Shown here: one piece after another, positions 55,073-64,000 of the stretch
How the letters are laid out: the number at the start of each line of letters is the position of its first letter
Numbering within the stretch: the first letter of the stretch is position 1
NCBI RefSeq assembly: GCF_017654505.1
Contig: NW_024472122.1
Coordinates: 248,001-312,000 of the forward strand
Origin: Polyodon spathula
Taxonomy: Eukaryota; Chordata; Actinopteri; Acipenseriformes; Polyodontidae
Direction: 5' to 3'
DNA: 64,000 bases
The notes under the pieces: model-generated
Database searches by the model: none
Told to the model about the DNA's origin: nothing
Seen by the model: only the letters and a program-made list of their open reading frames with translations
Position numbers and translations under genes: made by a program

Positions 55073-56511
55073 TTCTAGCTCTCATTCCCTCTCTGTCTAA
55101 ACAGAAGCTGCCTTACCATACATTCCTGTGGCTTCGTCAGCTTTTCTGTGTTGTGCTGTCCGAGATGCCTTCATATAAACTAGGATCACACCCAGTACAA
55201 ATTCCTCTGGCTTTTATAATGTGGATACAAAAAATACTACAGCATGGTTTAAAGATATAACAGCCTTATATCAGGACAAAACAGGACAGTTACTTAATAT
55301 ATACTGTTAATATAACTTCATCAAAATGGTTTATTCAGTGTTTTATCATAGGCAATGCTTTGATCTTACAGCAGCATTAAGTCCTGGGCACGCATCACTC
55401 TTGCAGTGATGAAGCACTAACACACATTTTGATGTATAGTTCTTCTATGTAGCACCAGATTAAACCATAAGTAATAATTGTACAAAATGCTGCAAATGCT
55501 ATTTGGGATGATAAACCAATAAGCTCTGTCACAGACCGTGGCAGTATGGCTAACCAATAAGAGTTAAGAACAAGAAGCCACGCTGATTTGGAATGCTGCA
55601 GTGCAGAGCTGGACTGGAGAGTCAGGTGGACTGCAATCGACCAATAGGAGATGACATGAAGGAATCTAACTGCCCAAGCACTGCCAGCAGCAATGAAATA
55701 GGCTGAATGAGAGCTGCGTGGAGTCGAATTATTAGTTATTTACCAGTGACTAAATGTTTGTTTTCTTTCAAAATGGCCTCAATATAAACAGTTTTACAAT
55801 AAATAAAAAGCTTTATAGAATAAAACACAATGTTCTGTGACGGCTTTAGAACTTTGAAAATAAACAGCATGGCAACCAAACTGGGGCCCACGTAAGAGAT
55901 CCTAATCCAGATACGGTTTCCATGGGAGAGTGATAATAGCCTGCCTAGTGACCATGAGCCCAGACTGCACTTCCTGCTGACTACGACCCCTGCCAGTTAT
56001 TTTCTCTAAACCCTGTTTGTGTTGTGACGACAACAGCGACCTAGCAACCTAGCAACCGGTACAGGATCTCAGCACAACCCCTGCTGTTATTTTAAAAAAA
56101 GACAGTATCTTGTTGCTGCTGTCTTAACAAATCAGATAAATACTGGAGCTTTCTATTTCCGAGCGAGTGACTCTGTTTTTAAAAGGGGCTGTTTGTTTGT
56201 TTCACATTTGTGGAGATTACAGCTTTGGTGGAGGATCAGAGAATGAAACCCCAGCTCCTCCTGGTTATTAGTGTGCAGGAGAGTGTGATTGGGTAGCTGG
56301 GGGTTCAGACACTCCCTGTCTGGCTTCCTCTGCTCTAACGCTCTCCCTTCATGGGAATCAGAAAACTGAAAACTGCATTTCTTCTAATTAGCGTTTCTCC
56401 TTCTTTCTTTTTTTTCGCTCAGACGCAGCGGGCTTTAGTTCAAAGCTTTCCTGTCTACATTTTCTTCTAAGTGGTCCCATAGTTTACTTTGGAAAGAAAA
56501 ACGGTGCTTTA

Positions 56512-56512
56512 T

Positions 56513-56538
<26 letters not shown>
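56512..56538. repeat. poly(A) tract
   Basis: About 27 consecutive A; no associated element is recognised. Confidence 0.85.
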
Positions 56539-56544
<6 letters not shown>

Positions 56545-57375
56545 ATACTGTTCCAGCTCACACAGGTGTGAGGAGACATACAGCCTATAGATTGCTGCAG
56601 AACTATATTTGCTTAAATGTCACTATATGTTATAAGTGGTCATGTTTCTATTAAAAAAATGCTATTAATTATATTATTATAATATATATTATTAGAAGAT
56701 TTCTGTAAAAAAAACACATATAATGGACAAAGCATTTGTAAATGTTTTCTTTACATTACTCTATCACTTGCTCTACTATTATTGGAAGCCACTGTAGTTT
56801 TCCTCCGTAAACTTGGCCAGGACTGAACTTTATGAGAAGTCTAGGATCATGCCACAGCTTCCCAAAACAGCCAAGAATGAAAGGATCAGCCCTATAACGA
56901 TGTGATAGCTTATTAAACATTTAATGATGTCAAAGTTGTCAAGTTAAACAAGACACAAACTTGGCACCCTAACCAAGTAGTTCCAACTGCAATAAAAATG
57001 GAGGACAAGTTTGCCCCAGTCGTGTCTTGTGTAACAGACACTTTTACATGATGTCTTTTCAGGGCTGTATGAAGGAGCTGGACCTTGACCCCTGTGAACT
57101 TCAGGGAGAAAAACAATGTTGCCACTAAACTAGCACGGAATGACTTGTGTGTTTGTGTTAAGCAGAGGATTCCAGCTGTCCCGAGCTGTGGCTGCTAGTG
57201 AGATGAACGTGGTTTATACTTGCAGTTCACAAGGCAGGATTAGATTCAGCTGATCCCCCTGGGGGGTTTTACAGGGGTAGATGGTGAAAAGTGGTTACAT
57301 TTTAAAAAACACTTGGCTTTACCCAGAGATAATTAGAGATGGGAATAACTTAAATAGTGAAGGAGCTACTGTATT

Positions 57376-57438
57376 TATCCATCTATCTATCTAGCTATCT
57401 ATCTATCTGTCTATCTAGATAGATTTAACATCATATAT

Positions 57439-57511
<73 letters not shown>
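57376..57511. repeat. Compound (ATCT)n-(AT)n microsatellite
   Basis: Imperfect ATCT tetranucleotides (about 57376-57424) run into about 38 AT units (57436-57511). Confidence 0.9.
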
Positions 57512-57514
<3 letters not shown>

Positions 57515-57723
57515 CTCTCACTTATGCAAGTATTCCTTATGAAAGCATATCGAAGTGTAATAAAGCATAGTGAAAGCATGGTAAGGCACAGGTAAACATT
57601 GTAAAGAATAAGCGAGGCACGGTAAAGCATATGAATTCCCTCTCTTACACAGTAATAATAACTTCATTTTAAATAACAACAACAACAAAAAAACTGTTAA
57701 TAAAAATTAGGTTAAAATTCTAA

Positions 57724-58387
57724 CTAGGACGAGGTTCCCGGTAATAAAGATGAAATTTTACAAATTGACTTGCTGATATCATCGAACAGTGGCAATCGCT
57801 GCCAGTTGTGCTCAAAGACAGAGAGACTTTCCTCTCCGCTGCATCCTGCTCTCGGCTGCAACATTTTGAACAGGTCATTTCATCCTCATTTCATCCAACC
57901 CCCCCCCCGCTGGCTCCTGGCTGGAACATGAACCTGTTCCTTGACTTTAATTACTGGACAGGGCTTTCTCTTTCCATCCCATCCAGGACCACTGAACTCA
58001 GGGCAGGATTAACTCGTACTGACAAGTTGTTGCCATGCTAGCAGCTGGAGGCGGTCATGGGGCAAGGTCTGCCCATATCCCACGAGGCATTGCTGGGCCC
58101 AGCATGCTGGGTTTGGAGGAAGTCCACGTGTCAGCTGCGCTCCATGGCCCCGGAGCAGGGGCATCGTGAGTTGTCGTTATCGCTCCATGTGAAGTTTACT
58201 GTCTGTGGAGCGGATTCCTTGATCTCTAGAACAGGACTGCTTAGTACCAATCTTTCCCGTTTCAGGTATTTGTTGATTACTGAACTTAGATTTGGTCACC
58301 CAGGCCCAGAAAACACCTGAACATTTACTCACTAATTTTATGAAGCGTTTAATTTTAAATGCAGTGTGTTCCATAAGTATATGAATT

Positions 58388-58441
<54 letters not shown>

Positions 58442-61400
58442 TATGTGTATGTTGTTTATTTGATCTTTTTTATATTCGCTTTGACTCGGTTGAAGACTGT
58501 TTATGAAGACAAGCCCCTCGCGAATCTTCCCTGCCAGCACACCACGCCACACAAGCACTGCATGATCGACACGGAAGTCTTAGGGAGTCACACTAATTCT
58601 ATAATCTACTTGGCTTAGCTTTCTGCCGCAGTATACGGCTGGATCTTGGGTCTGGCATCCCATAATCCAGGGCAGGGTTTTCCCCATGATGCCAGTGCTG
58701 TTGTCGTGACGCCTCGGTGCGAGAGCAGGGGAAGACAGCACTAAAGAACACCACAAACATTCAGATTCAGAACCATTGCAGCAGTTAAGCTGTCTGCCCC
58801 AAAACGACCTTCCGCAGCAGGGATAAGCGCACATCAAACATGTTATAAACTGTACTGTAGTGTATACACCCCCGCCAAACCTCAGCTGTCACAGCAGACC
58901 ACATCAACCCAGACACCAGGGCTTTCGTACACAGTCTCAGGGCTCTAGATGACATATTTTACAAAGTGAACATTGATGTTCTCAGGGCAGGTTGTAGAAT
59001 AAAAACAAAGCGAAGGTATGAGTCATTCATACATTTTCAACCCCGCTGTACCAATGCTCTGCAACTATGGGGCCACAGAATTATTGTGCAAATACCAAAG
59101 ACTTGTACTACTGCATTTCTGCAGCAATGTTCATACCATATCCTCAAACCTCAGTAACGTGCAGACTCAGCGTCTAATTGAAATGATGTTACAGTACCAA
59201 ATACCGTATCTCCGTGTTGCAGTTGTGGATATTATGAAGTTTAAATGAGTTTTGAATATGTTTCTAGAATACAGCTTGAATTCCTTCTTCTTAATTACAG
59301 AGGGAGTGTTCTGAATTCCTGAGCGATGATCTCAGTTTTAATCTGGGGCTTGTGGAGGTTATATTGAAGTGGTTTCATCTGTATCTACTGCAATCTGTAG
59401 ACATGTGAAGCACAATGAATGGGAAAAAAGACACAGTAAATGAAAACACAGTGATATAAACATGGTGAGCTGCAGAATTACTGCACATTGTTTTCAATTC
59501 ATTCAACGAGAAGACAAAGATAACAGCATGACAACACTGAGGAACGTGAGAAACCCCTTCAGCCCATCTAAGCTTGTTTGGTTCCTAGCAGCTGATTTTG
59601 CTCTCAAAACTTAAAAGGATCCAAGCTGTTCCTCCTCAGCAACACAACTGGGTTACCCATTCCTTACCCTCTCCACTCTGTGTATGAAGTCTCCTTCCCT
59701 CTGTCCTAAGTCTATCTCCACTTTATTTCCAGTGGTGTCCTCTGGTCTTGGTTTCCGTATGGCACTTGAAGTATTGATTAATGTCAACTCCTTTTAAGAT
59801 TTTAAAGATTTCAATAATCCCTTCATAATTCTTCTTTGTTCTAGGCTAAATAGATTAAGTTATTTCAGCTTATCTTCATAAGACATTCCTTTAAGACCTC
59901 TGCTCAATGAAAAGCCTGTTTCTATCATCCGTACAGGTGCTTTCGATATTCTGTACCCTCCTCAGGAGTCTCACAGCCTGGCTGCAGTATCTACAGTATC
60001 CACACAGTCTAATATAGGTCAATTCCATAGCCCATTTACCAGTCATTCTTAACTCCACCAATGCATGCTTGCCATTTACAGTACAGGGCATCTTAAAGCT
60101 GCACGGCCCCACAACCGTGGCCAGCATGTGCATTGCTCTTCCAATTCACTTTGAATTATTTTCTATTTTTTGACTTTTAGCAAAGTTTAAATCACCTTTG
60201 TGGCCTCACTAGAGCTCTTATAATCATGTCTAAGCACATCAACCTGTCCCCCTACAACACTGTGCTCCGATATAAGAACTACCACAACTCATCCAGGATT
60301 CTAGTAATGGTAGAGCAAACGCCGTCTTTCTTACACCCATTGGCTACCCACTGGTGTACCACATGTACTGAAAGTGTAGACATGGTTCCAAGAGCTCATA
60401 CTTCTGATTTTTTTTTAATGTTTGATAACTATATTATACATCCAATACATTTTGATATGGTGCATTCAATGTAAAAATAATCAATTTTGCGCATTTCAAG
60501 CTGGTATTTTACCAGCGACAGTAGCAAACCCTACTGAAGTTAGAAAAAGGTGGCTGATTTATTCAAGGAAAACCAGGGTAATGCTGCTAGTGCTGTTCAA
60601 AGTTGCCGGGGCTGTATATCAGGGATCTGTCAGCGTCGCACGTGTAGACACGACTGTATTTTTAGCACAAGAGGTCAACACCTGGCTATCAGGGTCCTGG
60701 GAATGATTCCTATATAGAAAGCGCCTGTACGCATGATGGAAACTGGGTTTCCATTCCATTGAGCACAGAGCCCCTTTCTTTAGGCTTCCTGCTGAAAACA
60801 TGGGGGCCACCAGGAGGTTCAGCATCTGGGCTGCAGATCAGAGTCTACAGATAGAGGAAAGGCATGTGCTCCAATCGGCTTTTCAAACACTCAGCGTGGA
60901 AGTTAATTGTAAACGATTGGTACTCAGGTGTATAGGTGAAGTGAAGGACAGCTTTTCTTATTTTGAAATCGACACATTAACGCAGAAGATAATTGCCATT
61001 GATTGGTACACAATCGTTGTAAAGACTTGTGGCAATCAGGAGATCCCTGATCCATAAGAGAATCACAAATCCATCAGTGGAAGTCAATACAAAGTGTACA
61101 TAATGATAGGTAAAGTGTATGTGGAAGCTTACATACCTTTACCTTACCTGGTCCCCAGAGTCAACCTAACAAGCACCTTTCAGGAAAATGCATAGATACT
61201 GTACCTGCCATCAGATGCTCTAGTTGCTTTGGTTTGCTCTGGAAGGCAGTGTGTTGATGGAGTGGCAGGGCTGGACTGTGGAACCCTGTTGACAGGTGTG
61301 CTGGTGGGGGGGTGGGCTGTGTTCTCATTCCTCGCATACCTGCCTCTCCCCCGAGGATTGAGGAATGACGACTGAGTGGCTCTTTAATAGCAGCTTCATA

Positions 61401-63482
61401 CCCAGCTGATGCTGTGTTGAATAAATGGTGACATTCTTTCCCCTCTTCTGGAGAATAACACTGTCTTTGCGGCTTTTTATAGACAGGGTTAAGGCAGGGA
61501 AAACCAGCTGTGGTGTATTAAGAAGGTTTTGGACAGGAGATGGTGATGTCATTCTCTTTGGCAATAAATGGCACTGCAGCGGCATGGAGTGGTTCTGTAC
61601 TCAGGGGCCACAGTAGCAGAAGGACATCTTCAACGGTTTGTAATCTAAGCCTGTATTCGAGTGTGTGCACAATTTCAAAACGCCATACCGGGGAACAGCA
61701 GATCTTTTCTTTAAGGGCAAAGGCACATTAAAAACAGCAGATAGGTTTCATTCATCTGGAGCAATGCAGGACCGTACCAACCCCCCCCCCACTCCCCTGT
61801 GGCTTGACTTGGTGTGCTGCCTGTCAGAATGGCACAGGGTGTTCTTATGACAGAGCACTCACTTAATGTTATGCAGCTGAGCTCACCCACAGGCATGAGT
61901 CAAGGATTCCCGTGGTGTCATCGGGAACCTTACAGTGTGGGAATGCTGGATGGATAAGGGCCAGTGCGGTTTCTTCTGAACAAACCAACCCCGTGCACCA
62001 CTGAGAGCCAAACACGGGCCAAGGTGTGTGCTTCAGAAACAGCCACGTCGAGATCCACGGAGGAGAGCAGCATGCCTCCAGACAAAGTGAACTGCCAGGG
62101 CTGGCTCTCCGTGCCAGAAGCACCTTGAACTGAAAACAAGATACAAAAAACAGAACATTTACTTTTCTTGAAAGTTACATATCCTGCAGCAAATCAGTCC
62201 AGTCAACCAGTATATACGTTCCTTTACTGCAACAACTCCCCACAACATCTCCAGAGACGGTCAGTAGACATCATCCAATCCCACCACCAAGCCAACTACT
62301 GCTTCCCAGGAGCTTGACAGTAGATTCTGGAGAGCTACCAACCTCTGGAGGTGTTTGCTTATGCTCACCCAGCACCTGGCCAGTAGGGGCCGCTGTAGAG
62401 CAGTTGCAGTCCCTACAGATTTTTTTAACCTCCCCAATATGGGATCCTAATATCTAAAGACTGGGTTATTAAATCTATGCAAGATAAGACTAGCCTTCTG
62501 TTGCCTTGTTTTCAATTTTCAATAACATGGAATCAGTGCCAGACAGCGTGGCACCACTGTGCAATACGTATTCTAAGTCCATTACCTGTGCTAGTAAGGC
62601 TGTAGTTTGCTGATGGCACTGCTAGAGGTTCTGCAGGGTGATACACTGGGATTTTAATGGAATCCCAAGAGAGTTGATTCTCAGGGCACTGACAGCATCT
62701 TGTTTCTTCGTGTACTTGCTTTGCATGCGTCGCTTTTGCTTCAGTGCATTCAAATACCCCGAGGGGATTGCCTGGTAAAGGTGTGGCTGCATGGCATGCA
62801 GGAAGAGTCAGGGGAGTGCTAAGTTGCCGATCTTGGCTGGGGATCCTAACGGGAGGTTGGAGTTGCCTAGCAGGTTGGCGTGGACACATTCAGGGCTCCT
62901 CCAGGACCCTGCACATGCAATCAGCTTGGGGATTGGAGGATGTCTACTGAGCTTCAGTTTCTTGAGTTGTTGCGGTTGATGTGAGGAGGGGACTGGATTG
63001 GACATTCTACATTGGGGAGAAAAGCAGGGGTAAAATACTTTGACACAAAGAAAACTCTTTAGCAATGTAAGATTATGCACGCTAGGAACTAGCATGTTCG
63101 TGGGAATGGGTAATGATTGGAAACAGGGTTATGCGGTCAAAAAAGAGCTACTCTGAAGAAATACATTCAACAACATAAATACAGGGACATAGGTGCGATT
63201 AAGCAATAAAACAAAGTCTGGAAAGCTAAGAAAAGAACGCTAGAAAGGTTGCTGTAACTCAATCCAGCTTTTAAGATATTTTTTACTGTAGTTTTCAATT
63301 TAGGGCAAGGATCATTTCCCTGTACAGCGCAGATTCAATTATGAAAATATTGACATAAATTCAGAGTGCTGGTTCAAAGGGCTTGCCTGTAACATGAAGC
63401 CTGCTGTTTATCCCTGTCAGTGCTGGATGATATTTCTTTGAGCGAATTATAGCTGGAACGGGCGTTGGCTATTTTCTTAACA
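57724..63482 (-). CDS. Exon chain of an unrecognised minus-strand gene (predicted, 5' end outside window)
   Basis: Candidate exons, read leftwards: 63482-63387 (GC donor), 63006-62586, 62129-61934, 61285-61205, 58697-58610 and 57855-57724. Phases agree at the 62586/62129, 61934/61285, 61205/58697 and 58610/57855 junctions, and each exon is open in the required frame. The product is rich in S, T and P (QSSPATPSTHCLPEQ, WQFTLSGGMLLSSVDLDVA), as in long disordered proteins, with EESLSVFEHNWQRLPLFDDI in the last exon. In exon 63006-62586 the left and right halves are open in different frames that meet at a run of four G near 62810. This could be a frameshift, an assembly error or a missed splice site. 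The last exon reaches a stop at 57724 but could splice onward. No family is recognised. Confidence 0.35.
58389..58441. repeat. (ATT)n microsatellite
   Basis: About 17 perfect ATT units in a putative intron of the minus-strand gene. Confidence 0.95.
59520..60190 (-). mobile_element. Decayed non-LTR retrotransposon (LINE) fragment
   Basis: On the minus strand the fragment encodes remnants of the C-terminal part of a LINE reverse-transcriptase ORF. EDKLK-LNLFSLEQRR and a following GHHW-like block are typical of CR1/L2-type elements in fish. Stops and indels interrupt all frames, so it is dead. It lies in a putative intron of the minus-strand gene. Confidence 0.55.
60871..61032. repeat. Dispersed repeat, copy 2
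   Basis: Shares CCAATCGGCTTTT, AAACACT, AGTTAATTG, GGACAGCTTTT and TTTGAAATCGACAC with copy 1 at 25358-25455, and adds a right part with TTGCCATTGATTGGTACAC. ATTGGTAC occurs twice. An 85-codon open frame that starts at 60800 and crosses it is best explained by the repeat. Confidence 0.6.
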
Positions 63483-64000
63483 CTGCAACAGGGCAACAAA
63501 GCCATTGGGAGGAAGGACCCCAGGTTTGACCTCTGCCCTTCCCTTCCAAGATAACCCAAATTCAGGACAGACAGACAGACACACCCTGCGTGAGAAAGTG
63601 CAAGTGACAGGAGAGACACGAACTCCAACAGCTCAACTAAACCTGCCCACCCCATCTGGAGGAATACAAGATATTTAACAGCATTAGATCCACACTTCTG
63701 CAATAGTATTCAATACATATACTTGTTAAAACAAATGGTATGATAGTTTGAATAAGTTTGTTAAATGCTTGTTGTTATTGTACGGTGTTCCAATCTCACA
63801 TTCACAAAATTGTGTGTTCCATGCATGTAGTAGAGTAAATATTAATAAGTGGTGACTACAGTGAACCTGCATGTAGTTCATTGACCTGCATTTTGAAATG
63901 TGACCGCATTGAGTTTGCTCATGAAAGGTGAGGGACAGAGCCCTTGGTGTGAAGAAAGCGCATCTCAGCCATGACCCTATCACCCCCTGCTGTCCAGTCC
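63483..64000. other. Right edge, no recognised exon
   Basis: Likely intron of the minus-strand gene. Open frames here (for example 63483-63703 on the minus strand) have no supporting splice pair. I see nothing else. Confidence 0.3.

Larger units (their letters stand above)
49552..57723. other. Long stretch without a certain gene
   Basis: Probably introns of the minus-strand gene. It holds (G)17 at 50503-50519, (CT)n at 54986-55072, poly(A) at 56512-56538 and a compound ATCT/AT tract at 57376-57511. Minus-strand exon-like pieces with splice signals occur at 57091-56968, 54589-54552 and 51507-51323. Their phases do not form a single chain that I can prove. Confidence 0.35.

Noticed and set aside
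60800..61057. 85-codon open frame with a protein-like start
   Set aside because: Most of it lies within the dispersed repeat also found at 25.4 kb.

Overview
The window is nuclear DNA from a vertebrate, most likely a ray-finned fish. Genes are split into many short exons with GT-AG (and one clear GC-AG) introns. The rest is AT-rich, with long (AT)n, (CT)n and (ATT)n microsatellites, poly(A) tracts, a SINE-like element, a hAT-like MITE and a decayed LINE. Five genes are recognised by protein similarity to mammalian orthologues recalled from family knowledge; no database search was run. The repeats resemble those of early-diverging ray-finned fish, but the species cannot be fixed.

Layout, left to right. 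582-2649 (+): last four exons of a phosphotyrosine adaptor-like gene (PAG1/LIME1 type) whose 5' end lies outside the window. About 3540-16705 (+): CEP85, complete, with a 64-bp minisatellite in intron 1. About 17650-22300 (+): SH3BGRL3, complete, 3 exons. 23578-about 30500 (-): UBXN11, complete, 14 coding exons. 30920-about 35915 (+): TRNAU1AP, complete, sharing a compact divergent promoter with UBXN11. 38432-43753 (+): STX12, complete, with a long 3'UTR. From 47.5 kb to the right edge I find minus-strand exon chains that keep frame across introns and end in a stop followed by AATAAA. They look like one or two genes that I cannot name.

CEP85, SH3BGRL3 and UBXN11 are neighbours in human 1p36.11, while TRNAU1AP and STX12 lie a short way off in 1p35. 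Here the two groups are directly joined. The genes do not form a pathway: they cover centrosome biology (CEP85), a small thioredoxin-fold protein (SH3BGRL3), a p97/Rnd-linked UBX protein (UBXN11), selenocysteine tRNA biology (TRNAU1AP) and endosomal fusion (STX12). The unnamed minus-strand exon chain at 47.5-63.5 kb is the least explained part of the window.
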